Assembly (NCBI RefSeq): GCF_004799445.1
Contig: NZ_SSNA01000169.1
Coordinates: forward strand, 26,001-90,000
Length of the DNA: 64,000 nt
Reading direction: 5' to 3'
From: Bradyrhizobium sp.
Lineage (GTDB): Bacteria > Pseudomonadota > Alphaproteobacteria > Rhizobiales > Xanthobacteraceae
The notes below the pieces were generated by a model. That model made no database searches. It had not been told where the DNA came from and saw only the letters and a program-made list of their open reading frames with translations. Positions 42,629 to 51,893 of this stretch are shown piece after piece. A program made the translations under genes and the position numbers. Each line of letters begins with the position of its first letter. Within the stretch, counting starts at the first letter, position 1.

Positions 42629-43387
42629 ATGCGCGTGAACCAGATCATGACCCCGGAGGTGATTACGGTCGGCGCCGATACCACGATCCTGGAAGCCGCC
42701 AACACGATGCTGCGGCATCACATCGGCGCCCTGCCCGTGGTTGACGCGGCAGGCCGGCTGATCGGCATCATTTCGGAAGGTGATTTCATCCGTCGAGCGG
42801 AGATCGGGACCCAGCATAAGCGCGGCCGATGGCTGACCTTCCTGGCCGGCGCGGATCGAATCGCGACCGAGTTTGCCCATGAGCGCGGCCGCAAGGTCGG
42901 CGAGGTCATGACGCCGGATCCCCGTACCGTGGCCGAGGACACGCCGCTCGATCGGATCGTGCAGATCATGCAATCAAGCCGCGTCAAGCGCCTTCCCGTC
43001 ATGCGCGGCGAGCGGATGGTCGGCATCGTCACCCGTTCGGACTTTCTTGCCGCGGTCGCCGGCCTTGCCCGCAGCATTCCGGATCCATCCGCAGCCGATG
43101 ACCGAATTCGCAGTGACGTCATGGCCGCCATCGGGCAGGCTCCGTGGCGGCCGTGCCGACTTAACGTTATTGTCCACGATGGAATCGTGAACCTCAGCGG
43201 CGTGGTCAAGAAAGAGAGCGCCCGTAAAGCCTCGATCGTCGCCGCCGAAAATGTCGCCGGCGTCAAGGAAGTCCGGGATCACCTGTGCACTGTGCCCAGC
43301 TGCCCGCCTCCGGAGGAGGATTTGGGCGGGGGCGACTTCGTTTCACTGCAGGAGGAGCCTTCGACCGTGGATGATGAACCGCTTTGA
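42629..43387 (+). CDS. CBS-pair and BON domain protein
   Basis: 252 residues from ATG 42629 with CTTGGAGG upstream. Two CBS domains (about residues 1-60 and 88-145; VNQIMTPEVITVGADTTILEA and VGEVMTPDPRTVAEDTPL), then a BON domain (about 155-225; LNVIVHDGIVNLSGVV) and an acidic tail. CBS pairs bind adenosine nucleotides and BON domains bind phospholipid or other ligands. CBS-BON proteins are frequent in hypoxia and stress regulons. It sits behind a FixK-type box and is followed 13 bases later by a cytochrome c gene. Confidence 0.92.
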   Translation: MRVNQIMTPEVITVGADTTILEAANTMLRHHIGALPVVDAAGRLIGIISEGDFIRRAEIGTQHKRGRWLTFLAGADRIATEFAHERGRKVGEVMTPDPRTVAEDTPLDRIVQIMQSSRVKRLPVMRGERMVGIVTRSDFLAAVAGLARSIPDPSAADDRIRSDVMAAIGQAPWRPCRLNVIVHDGIVNLSGVVKKESARKASIVAAENVAGVKEVRDHLCTVPSCPPPEEDLGGGDFVSLQEEPSTVDDEPL

Positions 43388-43400
43388 GAGACGGTCAGCG

Positions 43401-43736
43401 ATGGCACGGAACCAGGGAAATCAGATGCGCATGTTGGCAACACAGCTTTCTGCCGCGCTGACGCTGCTCGGCGGAACTGGCGCCGCCCTCGCGCAGGATG
43501 TCGAAAACGGCCGGCGGCTATCGGCGCGCTGGTGTTCGGAGTGTCATGCTATCGAGCCGGTTCAGGGCAAGGGCGGCCGAACGATTTCCTTCGCAGCCAT
43601 TGCAGGCAGACAAGACATCACCTCCGATATGATTACCTCGTTTCTGCTCATGCCGCATGCCACCATGCCCAACCCGCCGCTGAGCCGCAAAGACGCACGG
43701 GATATCGCCGCCTACATGATGGAAATGAAAAAGTAG
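43401..43736 (+). CDS. Small monohaem c-type cytochrome
   Basis: 111 residues from ATG 43401; ATG 43425 with AGGGA upstream is an equally good start. Signal peptide to about residue 32 (ALAQ). The single haem site is WCSECH (C45, C48, H49). The sixth ligand is probably the Met in HATMPNPPLS, typical of class I cytochromes c. It follows the CBS-BON gene by 13 bases, so it is likely under the same FixK-type promoter and could carry electrons under low oxygen (inference). Confidence 0.9.
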   Translation: MARNQGNQMRMLATQLSAALTLLGGTGAALAQDVENGRRLSARWCSECHAIEPVQGKGGRTISFAAIAGRQDITSDMITSFLLMPHATMPNPPLSRKDARDIAAYMMEMKK

Positions 43737-43773
43737 CAGCAGACATCCTGTGCCAATCAACAAGGCGGAATCG

Positions 43774-44079
43774 TCAATCGGGAGCGCGTTGCGCGGTAGC
43801 AAAAAGCGCATCGCGCTTTTCGCGAATTTGCTTTGCATCGACGCCACAACCGGACAGATCGAGGACGAGCTTGTTGAAGGCCGCCTCCGGCGTCCCGCCG
43901 ATGTCGGCGTCGATCAGCGACCGCGCGTAGTCTTCCGCGGCCTTCCCCGTCTCGCCAAGCTTGTCGGCGGCCCATAGTCCCAGCATTCGCAAGGCATGCG
44001 CCCGCACCTTGAAGGCATTCTCTTCGTCATGTGCGAATTTCGCCTCGAAGGCTTCTTCTCTGCGGTCAAAGCTCGTCAT
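43774..44079 (-). CDS. F1-ATPase inhibitor zeta subunit (DUF1476)
   Basis: 101 residues. The family signature is clear: FDRREEAFEAKFAHDEENAF, then ALRMLGLWAADKLG and a charged four-helix remainder. DUF1476 proteins are the zeta subunit that binds the alphaproteobacterial F1-ATPase and blocks ATP hydrolysis with its N-terminus. It is divergent from uspA and may share the FixK-type box at 44160, which would link ATPase inhibition to oxygen limitation (inference). Confidence 0.9.
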   Translation of the reverse strand: MTSFDRREEAFEAKFAHDEENAFKVRAHALRMLGLWAADKLGETGKAAEDYARSLIDADIGGTPEAAFNKLVLDLSGCGVDAKQIREKRDALFATAQRAPD

Positions 44080-44159
44080 TTATGTCCCCGTCCGGTTCAT
44101 GTCATCATCCATCGACGCCGAAAGATGCGAGATCATTGATGACCGCGGGCCAGTTCGGT

Positions 44160-44173
44160 TTGAGGTGGATCAA
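44160..44173. promoter_or_regulatory. FixK-type box between the zeta subunit and UspA genes
   Basis: TTGAGGTGGATCAA is a perfect TTGA-N6-TCAA palindrome. Rightward it predicts a start near 44208, 49 bases before uspA, with AATAAT in the -10 position; leftward it predicts a start near 44125, 46 bases before the zeta gene. Either or both may be regulated. Confidence 0.8.
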
Positions 44174-44256
44174 ATCGCGCCGGCATTCTTGCCCAATAAT
44201 AGCAATCAAGCGACCGCAGCCCGCGGCGCCATCCAGAACAGGCGTAGAGAGCGGCC

Positions 44257-45090
44257 ATGCTGAAAAATCTCCTGGTCCACATCCCTTCGGAACGTCAGGT
44301 CCGTCCGGTCATCGACAGCGCGATCTCGCTGGCAGTGAACTGTTCAGCGCATCTCGACGCGGTATCGATCGGCTTTGAAAGCGCAAATATAGGTCTCGCC
44401 GTCGACGGCGCCGCCGCGGTGGCAGCCGTGTTCGATCTCGAACGTGAGCGTGCATTGGCGCGCGCCAATGCCGCGATCGCGGTGTTCGAAACCGAAGCGC
44501 GCAATGCCGGGATCGCCTATCGCTGCCAGGCGCTCACCGCGGTCCCCGTCGAAGCCTTCGCAACCCTCGGCGCCATGGCGCGGCTTTATGACTTGAGCAT
44601 CGTCCTGCAGCCGGATCCCGATCACACCACCTCCGACAACACGATGCCGCAGGAAATCCTGTTCATGTCCGGCGGACCGGTGCTGTTCATTCCCTATACC
44701 CACAAGGGTACGTTTCAGCCCCGGCACATCGCCATCGCCTGGGATGGCAGCCGCCTGGCGGCGCGCGCCCTTCGTGACGCCGCGCCATTTCTGGCCCATG
44801 CGGCCACCATCACCATCATCAGCGTCAACGAGGCGCAAAACCCGCCGGAAGCCAGCGCGGCTGATCTGGTGACGCATCTGGCGAGGCGCGGGCTGACCGC
44901 GCGTGTCGAGAGCATGAGCATGGACAATGCAGGGATTCAGCCGGCCATCCTGTCGATTGCGGCCGATGCCGACATCGACCTCATCGTGATGGGCGGCTAT
45001 GGGCATTCGCGACTGCAGGAGCGAATCCTGGGCGGCGTTAGCCGCGGCATGCTGCAGTCCATGACGGTGCCGACACTGATGTCGCACTGA
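44257..45090 (+). CDS. Universal stress protein (tandem Usp)
   Basis: 277 residues, two Usp domains. The second domain (about residues 155-277) keeps the nucleotide-binding pattern: HIAIAWDGSRLAARALRDA and VMGGYGHSRLQERILGGVSRGMLQ. The first domain (1-145) is diverged. ATG 44257 with GAGAGCGG upstream. Tandem Usp proteins are typical of low-oxygen regulons in alphaproteobacteria, and a FixK-type box is found 90 bases before the start. Confidence 0.92.
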   Translation: MLKNLLVHIPSERQVRPVIDSAISLAVNCSAHLDAVSIGFESANIGLAVDGAAAVAAVFDLERERALARANAAIAVFETEARNAGIAYRCQALTAVPVEAFATLGAMARLYDLSIVLQPDPDHTTSDNTMPQEILFMSGGPVLFIPYTHKGTFQPRHIAIAWDGSRLAARALRDAAPFLAHAATITIISVNEAQNPPEASAADLVTHLARRGLTARVESMSMDNAGIQPAILSIAADADIDLIVMGGYGHSRLQERILGGVSRGMLQSMTVPTLMSH

Positions 45091-45309
45091 CGGCGGGCCA
45101 CTGTCCGGCGGCGGGCGGGTTCCGCCGGCGGAACAGGTCGGCTTTCATTCGCGGCGCCGGCGGCGTGCATCCAGTTTGGGCAACGACGTTGTCGCAAGCG
45201 GAATTCCCATGCCGGCCGCGCCGCGCGCAGCCGGGGCAGAGAGATTTTTAACGAGTTGTCCCTAAAGGTAGAGTGACACCCGACTTCGGTCATTTCGTCC
45301 CGGTTATCA

Positions 45310-46776
45310 ATGCCCGCCACCGATCCCGACGATGACGCCAAAATGTTCGACCTCGCGCCGGTTTCGCTCTGGATCGAGGACTTCAGCGCGCTCAAGGCGC
45401 TGTTCGAGCAGTGGCGAGCCGACGGCGTCACTGACATCAAGGCATTCTTCGCCGCCGACCCCGACCGCGTGCGGCAGTGCTCCGAGCGCATCCGTATCCT
45501 CAAGGTCAACCGCAAGACCCTGTCGCTGTTCGGCGCCCGCGACCTTGCCCATCTGACGGCCCATCTCGGCCAGGTGATGCGCGACGACACCTTCAAGAGC
45601 TATCTCGAGGAGCTTGCCCAACTCTGGAACGGGCAAACCAGTTTCGCCAGCCACACGGTCAACTATGCGCTGACCGGCGAGCGTCTCGATATCCAGCTCA
45701 ACGGCACGATCCTTCCCGGTCACGAGAACAGCTGGGACCGCGTCATGATCGCGATCGAGGACGTGACCGAGCGGGAAGACGCCCGGCGCCGCCTCACGGA
45801 CAGCGAGAACTACGCGTTCGGCCTGTTTGCCCATTCACCGGTCTCGCTGTGGGTGGAGGATTTCAGCTCCGTGAAACGGCTGATCGACGACGTGCGCGCC
45901 CGCGGCGTCGAGGACTTCCGCGTCTTCACCGACGTGCATGAGGAATTCGTCCCGCGCTGCATGAACGAAATCCGCGTGATCGAGGTCAACAGCCGGACGC
46001 TCGAACTGTTCGGCGCGCCCGACAAGGAGACGTTGCTGCGCAACCTGTCCACCGTGTTCCGCGATGAGATGGAGCCGCATTTTCGCGAACAGCTGATCGA
46101 TCTGTGGGACGGCAAGCTGTTCCAGCAGCGCGAGGTGGTGAACTATGCGCTCGACGGCACCAAGCTGCATCTGTTGCTGCAATTCTCCGTGCTGCCCAAC
46201 CATGAACGCGACTGGTCGCTGGTGCAGGTCGCGCTGACCGACATCACCGCCCGCAAGAAGGCGGAAGCCTACCTCGAATATCTCGGCACCCATGACGTGC
46301 TGACCCGCACCCTGAATCGCTCGTTCTATGTCGACGAGCTCAATCGGCTTGAGCGCAAGGGGCCGCAGCCGGTCACCATCATCATCGCGGACCTCAACGG
46401 GCTGAAGACCGCGAACGACGAACTCGGCCATGGCGTCGGCGACGCGCTGTTGCGCCGGGCCGGCGAAGTGTTCGGCTCGCTGGTCGAGAAGCCGGCCTCG
46501 GTCTCGCGGATCGGCGGCGACGAGTTCGCGGTCCTGCTGCCGGCCACCGACGCCGCCGGCGGCGAAGCCGTTCTCACCTCGCTCGCCGAGCTGATCGAGG
46601 TTAACAACCAGTACTATCCCGACTTCGAGCTGAGCATCTCGACCGGGATCGCCACCAGCCGGCCGGGCGACCGGCTGGAACAGGTGGTCAAACGCGCCGA
46701 CCTGAAGATGCTCCACGCCAAGCGCTTGTATTACCTGGCGGCCAACCGCGACCGCCGCGGAACAGGCGCTGCGTGA
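45310..46776 (+). CDS. PAS-PAS-GGDEF diguanylate cyclase
   Basis: 488 residues. Two homologous PAS-like modules, about residues 12-160 (SLWIEDFSALKALFEQWRA) and 178-320 (SLWVEDFSSVKRLIDDVRA), share the same start and the LxVNxxTLxLFGA core, so they arose by duplication. A GGDEF domain follows (about 325-475) with the intact site RIGGDEFAVL (about residue 400). No EAL domain and no membrane segments. It should make cyclic di-GMP in response to a cytoplasmic signal. Single gene. Confidence 0.93.
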   Translation: MPATDPDDDAKMFDLAPVSLWIEDFSALKALFEQWRADGVTDIKAFFAADPDRVRQCSERIRILKVNRKTLSLFGARDLAHLTAHLGQVMRDDTFKSYLEELAQLWNGQTSFASHTVNYALTGERLDIQLNGTILPGHENSWDRVMIAIEDVTEREDARRRLTDSENYAFGLFAHSPVSLWVEDFSSVKRLIDDVRARGVEDFRVFTDVHEEFVPRCMNEIRVIEVNSRTLELFGAPDKETLLRNLSTVFRDEMEPHFREQLIDLWDGKLFQQREVVNYALDGTKLHLLLQFSVLPNHERDWSLVQVALTDITARKKAEAYLEYLGTHDVLTRTLNRSFYVDELNRLERKGPQPVTIIIADLNGLKTANDELGHGVGDALLRRAGEVFGSLVEKPASVSRIGGDEFAVLLPATDAAGGEAVLTSLAELIEVNNQYYPDFELSISTGIATSRPGDRLEQVVKRADLKMLHAKRLYYLAANRDRRGTGAA

Positions 46777-47120
46777 AGGGCTTGCGGCCGGCGCGGACAA
46801 ACCGACGCGACATCCCGCCTCAATAGCGCGGCCCATGCCGCGAGACTTTCCCGAAATCGCGGATCGTGCTCCAGCCTCGCACGCGGTGCGACGCAAGCGA
46901 CGTCGATGGTCCCGCGCCCCTTGTCAGCAGCCGGTATTGAGGCTTAGGATTGCCTGCAATTTCAGGAAGAAATAAATGTCGGATGCAGCCGTGACGGCGC
47001 ATCGCGGGTCCGGTTTTTCGGAACGAGGGTGATGGTGGCAGGTCCTGACGGACGGCCATCGACAGAGCAGTCATTGCCAGAGCAGCCGCGGACAGAGCAG
47101 TCATATTTACAGAGCAAGCC
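46777..47120. other. Gene-free stretch with short direct repeats
   Basis: No coding region can be supported in these 344 bases. Near the right end a 14-base unit, GACAGAGCAGTCAT, occurs at 47061-47074 and again at 47091-47104, with a partial CCAGAGCAGCC between, giving a 30-base spacing. Confidence 0.5.
47061..47104 (+). repeat. Direct repeats before a small membrane gene
   Basis: GACAGAGCAGTCAT occurs twice (47061-47074, 47091-47104), 30 bases apart and about three helical turns, immediately before the ATG at 47121. Could be a binding site for a tandemly acting regulator or replication slippage product. Confidence 0.55.
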
Positions 47121-47303
47121 ATGGGCCTTCTGCAAAAGCACGCGATCCTCACGGCGGTTGGACTGGTTTTATCGGTCCTTGCCATTGCCTGGCTGCAGCC
47201 CAATGAGACCGGCGGAACGACGCTGGTGGTGGTTTTTCTGCTGATCCTGGTCAATGCCGTCGGCGCCATTTTTATCCGGACCGGCCCAACAGGCGGAGAA
47301 TAA
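47121..47303 (+). CDS. 60-residue two-helix membrane protein
   Basis: ATG 47121 to TAA 47303. Two hydrophobic segments (about residues 9-25 and 35-52) separated by LQPNETGGTT, with a polar tail RTGPTGGE. No recognised family. Upstream lie the direct repeats; a ribosome site is weak. It precedes the secreted hypothetical gene by 54 bases on the same strand. Confidence 0.6.
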   Translation: MGLLQKHAILTAVGLVLSVLAIAWLQPNETGGTTLVVVFLLILVNAVGAIFIRTGPTGGE

Positions 47304-47357
47304 GCGACGCCGCGGCAGCACGGGACGAAAGGCTTCTCGAGTGAGGGATGTCGGACG

Positions 47358-48281
47358 ATGGAACAGAGAAAGTTACGTCGCTTCACGCTGGCAGTGCTGG
47401 CCAGTCTTTTCTGCCCTATCAGCGCCCATGCACTGATTTGTCCTCCCGGGCAAAAGGAGGTGTCTGGCCGCTGCGTTGCCGTTCATCACCATCACAACTG
47501 GAACGGCAGTCGCCCGGCGGCTGACATCGTCCTCCCAGGCTCCGCGCCCGGCAGCCGGCCCGACACCGAGCTTGCCCCTGCGGCCGGACATGCGCCTCCC
47601 CTTCCATCCGGTGCTGCGTCCGGAGGCGGAGCGGCAGCGAATTCCGCTACCGCCACGAAGGAGGCGTCGAGCAACCGAAAGCTGGTGCCGGTGCGGGCCT
47701 ACTTGCGCAGTTCGGAGATCCCGCCGCCGACCGTCGGGGCCTATGGCGTTGTCGCGTTTCGCGCCAAACCAACGCCGGCGAGCCGCAGCCGGCTGCTGAT
47801 GACCTGCACCGCATTCGTGGCGTCGATCGAGGCGCAGAAATCCCTGCCGAGCACGGTCGCGGTCAGCGACCAGATGCTGACAATCTGGCCGCTTGACGAC
47901 CCCTCCTCGCCCAATGCCGAAAAGGACGATTGCGACTTCGCGATCGATCATTACGACCTATATGCCGCCGATACGGCGATCGCCGACGCCGAAACACAGG
48001 GCGCAAAATTTGGTGACGACGGACCGTTTCTGATCGGCTGGTCGCCGTCGAACACCCGGGGCGTTCCGGATAAGCTCGTGCTGGTCGTCGATATGTCCCG
48101 CTACAGCAGCCAGGACAGCTTCGACCATGCGTTCCAGTTCTGGAAACAGGAGATCGTCGAAAACCCCTCGCTCTGGCGTACCGGATTTTCGATCGAGGCG
48201 ATTCGCCTCGCCGCGCGCGATTTCGCCGATCATTACGGCGATACGATTTTGAAAGCGGCGGTCTCGGTGTGGAAGAAATAG
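47358..48281 (+). CDS. Secreted hypothetical protein
   Basis: 307 residues from ATG 47358, with GAGGGATGTCGG upstream. Signal peptide about 1-26 (ending AHA). After it come CPPGQKEVSGRC and HHHHNW, then a disordered A/P/S/G-rich linker to about residue 105. The C-terminal domain (about 110-307) starts LVPVRAYLRSSEI, ends DHYGDTILKAAVSVWKK and has no known match. It may be anchored through the short Cys loop. Function unknown; it is the last gene before a bidirectional terminator. Confidence 0.75.
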   Translation: MEQRKLRRFTLAVLASLFCPISAHALICPPGQKEVSGRCVAVHHHHNWNGSRPAADIVLPGSAPGSRPDTELAPAAGHAPPLPSGAASGGGAAANSATATKEASSNRKLVPVRAYLRSSEIPPPTVGAYGVVAFRAKPTPASRSRLLMTCTAFVASIEAQKSLPSTVAVSDQMLTIWPLDDPSSPNAEKDDCDFAIDHYDLYAADTAIADAETQGAKFGDDGPFLIGWSPSNTRGVPDKLVLVVDMSRYSSQDSFDHAFQFWKQEIVENPSLWRTGFSIEAIRLAARDFADHYGDTILKAAVSVWKK

Positions 48282-48298
48282 CGCGGGCGGTGAATGAA

Positions 48299-48337
48299 AA
48301 GGCCCCCGAAAACAACAATGTTCTCGGGGGCCTTTGT
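48299..48337. terminator. Bidirectional terminator between hypothetical gene and tRNA
   Basis: GGCCCCCGA (48301-48309) and TCGGGGGCC (48324-48332) pair into a strong stem, flanked by AAAA on the left and TTT on the right. It can end both the plus-strand hypothetical gene and the minus-strand tRNA. Confidence 0.85.
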
Positions 48338-48340
48338 GTC

Positions 48341-48417
<77 letters not shown>

Positions 48418-48734
48418 ATAAACCGTTGCGCGCCTTACCGAAAAACCTGATGCCGAAACGGGTCTGGCCAACGCCGAGGCGCCGTTTCCGTCTGGAGGCT
48501 TCCTGAGAAGGCAACCCTTGGCAATTGCCCCGGGGTCGCGGTCGGTATGTACCAACGCGCGCCTGCTTTGGAAAGGGCCGCGATGCGACTTTTGAGGAAT
48601 TTATGACGGCAAAAATCGGCCAAATCGCGCTTTTCACGGAATAAGCCGGCCCGCCACGGCGCTCTTGCCACAAGTTCCATAAAAGCAGAGCCTTGACGCC
48701 AAAAAGCCGCCCAGGAAACCTCGAGGGAAACGCC
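48418..48734. other. Gene-free stretch upstream of tRNA and aldehyde dehydrogenase
   Basis: 317 bases with no supportable gene. It must hold the promoter of the leftward tRNA-fMet and of the rightward aldehyde dehydrogenase. No palindromes or known operators were recognised. Confidence 0.5.
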
Positions 48735-50168
48735 ATGGACCAGCCGCTGAAAAGCCCGGGGCAACGCGCCCTGGATGACGCCTTTCACGCCATGTTCGAA
48801 CTGACGCGGACGAGGCCGGCACCCGCGCTTGCCGAGCGGCTTGACGCCCTGGCGCGGCTGCGCGCGGTGATCTCGGACAACGAAAGCCGTTTCGAAGCGG
48901 CGATCTCGGCGGATTTCGGCCATCGCTCGGCGACCGAAACCACCATCGCCGAAACGTTGCTGGTGCTCGGCGAGATCAGGCATGCCGCCGGGCATCTGAA
49001 GAAATGGATGGCGCCGCAGCGAATTTCGACCGCGCTGCAATTCATGCCCGCCAAGAACCGGCTGATGCCGCAGCCGCTCGGCGTCGTCGGCATCATCGCG
49101 CCGTGGAATTACCCGCTGCAATTGACGCTGGCGCCGGCGGTGGCCGCGCTCGCCGCCGGCAACCGCGTGATGATCAAGCCGAGCGAGCTGGTGCCGCGGT
49201 TTTCCGCGCTGCTGCGCGAGGTGATCGCGGCCAGATTCGATCCCACCGAGATGACAGTGACCGCTGTCGACGACGACATCGCGCAGGCCTTCGCATCGCT
49301 GCCATTCGATCATCTGATATTCACCGGATCGACCCGCGTCGGCCGGCTCGTCGCCGAAGCCGCGGGCCGCAACCTGACGCCGGTCACGCTCGAGCTCGGC
49401 GGCAAATCGCCCGCCATCGTCGACCGCTCCGCCGATCTTGGGCAGGCCGCCGAGCGCATCGCTTATGGCAAGCTGCTCAATGCCGGCCAGACCTGCATCG
49501 CGCCGGACTACGCGCTGGTGTCGGAAGCCCAGGTGCAGGATTTCGCTGACCGGCTGCAGGGCCACATGCGACGGATGTACGGCACCGATCCCGGCAACGC
49601 CGACTACACCTCCATCGTCTCCGACCGGCATTACGCGCGGCTCGAGGGCCTCGTGGCCGACGCCGCCGCCAAGGGCGCGCGGATCATGCAAGCCGCCAAG
49701 TCGGACGATCCCGCCTGGAAATCGAAGCGCAAATTCCCGCCGACCATCCTCGTTGGCACCACCCCTGACATGGCGATCATGCAGGAGGAAATCTTCGGGC
49801 CGCTGCTGCCGATCATCGGCTACCGGGATGCCGCCGAGCCGGTCTCCTATATCAACCGGCACGACCGGCCGCTGGCGCTGTACTGGTTCGGCAGGGACGA
49901 TGCGGCGCGCGACGAGGTGCTCGCGCGCACCATTTCCGGGGGCGTCACCGTCAATGATTGCCTGTTTCACTTCACCCAGATCAATCAGCCGATGGGCGGC
50001 ATCGGCGCGTCCGGCACCGGCGCCTATCATGGCGAATGGGGCTTCAAGACTTTAAGCAAACTGAAGCCGGTGTTCTATCGCTCGCCGTTCAACCGGCTGG
50101 CCGATCTCTATCCGCCCTATGGCGCCAAGATCGCGCGGCTGGAAAAGCTGCTGCGATGGATGTCGTAG
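48735..50168 (+). CDS. Coniferyl-aldehyde dehydrogenase family protein
   Basis: 477 residues from ATG 48735 with GAGGGAA upstream. Aldehyde dehydrogenase motifs: GIIAPWNYPLQLTLAP (about residue 112), LELGGKSPAIV (about 222) and catalytic cysteine in NAGQTCIAPDY (about 257). The C-terminus with FYRSPFNRLADLYPPY is typical of the coniferyl aldehyde dehydrogenase (CalB)/fatty aldehyde branch, which acts on long or aromatic aldehydes. It is followed by a REP-like palindrome and then a GMC oxidoreductase that could supply an aldehyde. Confidence 0.92.
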   Translation: MDQPLKSPGQRALDDAFHAMFELTRTRPAPALAERLDALARLRAVISDNESRFEAAISADFGHRSATETTIAETLLVLGEIRHAAGHLKKWMAPQRISTALQFMPAKNRLMPQPLGVVGIIAPWNYPLQLTLAPAVAALAAGNRVMIKPSELVPRFSALLREVIAARFDPTEMTVTAVDDDIAQAFASLPFDHLIFTGSTRVGRLVAEAAGRNLTPVTLELGGKSPAIVDRSADLGQAAERIAYGKLLNAGQTCIAPDYALVSEAQVQDFADRLQGHMRRMYGTDPGNADYTSIVSDRHYARLEGLVADAAAKGARIMQAAKSDDPAWKSKRKFPPTILVGTTPDMAIMQEEIFGPLLPIIGYRDAAEPVSYINRHDRPLALYWFGRDDAARDEVLARTISGGVTVNDCLFHFTQINQPMGGIGASGTGAYHGEWGFKTLSKLKPVFYRSPFNRLADLYPPYGAKIARLEKLLRWMS

Positions 50169-50173
50169 CGAAT

Positions 50174-50213
50174 CGTCATTCCGGGATGCGCGAAGCGCAG
50201 ACCCGGAATGACG
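50174..50213. repeat. REP-like palindrome
   Basis: CGTCATTCCGGG (50174-50185) and CCCGGAATGACG (50202-50213) are 12-base perfect inverted arms around a GCGCGAAGCGC-type core. This is one of the short palindromic repeats found between rhizobial genes; it may also act as a terminator. Confidence 0.75.
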
Positions 50214-50277
50214 GAGGCTGAAATCGCTGCTCGCAATGACGAGAAAGCGGAATGACAAATGTGGGGGGACACGCGTG

Positions 50278-51882
50278 ATGGATACATTCGACTTCATCGT
50301 CGTCGGCGGCGGCTCCGGGGGCTGCGCGGTGGCCAGCCGGCTCTCCGAGGATCCCGCCACCTCGGTGGCGCTCCTGGAAGCCGGCGGCAAGGACGACAAT
50401 TGGGTGGTGACGACGCCCGGCGCGCTGATCCTGATGGTGGCCGGCAAGGTCAACAACTGGGCGTTCGACACCGTCCCGCAGGCGGGCCTCGAGGGCCGCA
50501 TCGGCTATCAGCCACGCGGCAAGGGCCTCGGCGGCTCGTCCGCGATCAACGCGATGGTCTATATCCGCGGCCACCGAAGCGACTACGACCAATGGGCCTC
50601 GCTCGGCAACACCGGCTGGTCCTATGCCGACGTGCTGCCCTATTTCAAACGTTCGGAAGACAATTCCGACCTCGACGGCGCGTATCACGGCAAGGGCGGA
50701 CCGCTCCACGTCACGGGATCGCGAACCGACAATCCGGTGCGCGAGATCTATCTGCAGGCCGCGCGCGAGGCCCAATTCCGGATCCGCGAGGATTTCAACG
50801 CCGAGGAGCAGGAAGGTCTCGGCGCCTATCAGCTCACGCAGAAAAACGGCGAGCGCTGGAGTGCGGCGCGTGGCTACATTCACCCCTTCATGGCCAGCCG
50901 CGCCAATCTGCGCGTCGAGACCCACGCGCACGCCACCCGCATCCTGTTCGAGGGCAAGCGCGCCGTCGGCGTCGAATTCCGGCAGGGCAAGGAGATCCGG
51001 CAAATTCGCGCCCGCCGCGAAGTGATCCTGTCCTCCGGCACGTTCCAGAGCCCGCAGCTATTGATGCTTTCAGGGGTTGGCGACGGCGCCGCGCTGGCGA
51101 AACACGGCATCGCGACCACCCATCATTTGCCCGGCGTCGGACAGAACCTGCAGGATCATCCTGATTTTGTGTTCGGCTTCACCTCCGACGCGCCGCACTT
51201 CGCCGGCCTTTCGTTCGGCGGCATCGCACGGATCTTCAAGGGTATCGCGCAATACCGGCGCGAGCGGCGCGGGCCGATGACGTCGAACGTCGCTGAATGC
51301 GGCGGCTTCCTCAAGACCCGGCCCGACCTCGACGTACCCGACATCCAGCTGCATTTCTGCATGGCGATGGTGGCCGATCATGGCCGCAAGCCGCGCTGGG
51401 GCACCGGCTTCTCCTGCCACGTCTGCGTGCTGCGCCCGAAAAGCCGTGGCAGCGTCTGGCTGCAAAGCGCCGATCCGCATGCCGCGCCCGCGATCGATCC
51501 GAACTTCTTCGGCGAGGAGGCCGATCTCGACACCATGGTCGCCGGCTTCAAGCTGACGAAGCGGCTGTTGGACGCGCCCGCGCTCAAGGCGCTGCAAAAA
51601 TCCGATGCAGTCACGGCAGGTGTCGAGACCGACGACGAGATTCGAAAAGTGCTGCGCCAGAATGTCGATACCGTCTATCACCCGGTCGGCACCTGCAGGA
51701 TGGGCGTCAACGATCCCCTGGCCGTGGTCGATCCGAAACTGCGGGTATACGGGCTGGAGGGCTTGCGCGTCGTCGATGCCTCGATCATGCCGAGCCTGAT
51801 TGGCGGCAACACCAACGCGCCGACCATCATGATCGGCGAGAAGGCCGCCGACATGATCAAGGCGGAGCTGCGCGCGGGTTGA
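50278..51882 (+). CDS. GMC family oxidoreductase
   Basis: 534 residues from ATG 50278, with GGGGGGA upstream. FAD motif [15 protein letters not shown] (about residues 7-21), [18 protein letters not shown] (GMC signature 1, about 80-97), [17 protein letters not shown] (signature 2) and the C-terminal HPVGTCRMG with [19 protein letters not shown]. It is in the choline/alcohol/PEG dehydrogenase branch and lacks a signal peptide. Substrate unknown; the adjacent aldehyde dehydrogenase would fit an alcohol-to-acid route. Confidence 0.94.
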   Translation: MDTFDFIVVGGGSGGCAVASRLSEDPATSVALLEAGGKDDNWVVTTPGALILMVAGKVNNWAFDTVPQAGLEGRIGYQPRGKGLGGSSAINAMVYIRGHRSDYDQWASLGNTGWSYADVLPYFKRSEDNSDLDGAYHGKGGPLHVTGSRTDNPVREIYLQAAREAQFRIREDFNAEEQEGLGAYQLTQKNGERWSAARGYIHPFMASRANLRVETHAHATRILFEGKRAVGVEFRQGKEIRQIRARREVILSSGTFQSPQLLMLSGVGDGAALAKHGIATTHHLPGVGQNLQDHPDFVFGFTSDAPHFAGLSFGGIARIFKGIAQYRRERRGPMTSNVAECGGFLKTRPDLDVPDIQLHFCMAMVADHGRKPRWGTGFSCHVCVLRPKSRGSVWLQSADPHAAPAIDPNFFGEEADLDTMVAGFKLTKRLLDAPALKALQKSDAVTAGVETDDEIRKVLRQNVDTVYHPVGTCRMGVNDPLAVVDPKLRVYGLEGLRVVDASIMPSLIGGNTNAPTIMIGEKAADMIKAELRAG

Positions 51883-51893
51883 TTGAAGGACAG

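Noticed and set aside
47358..47480. HHHHNW in the secreted hypothetical protein as a metal-binding signature
   Set aside because: A short His run alone after a signal peptide is not enough to claim metal binding; the rest of the protein lacks supporting motifs.
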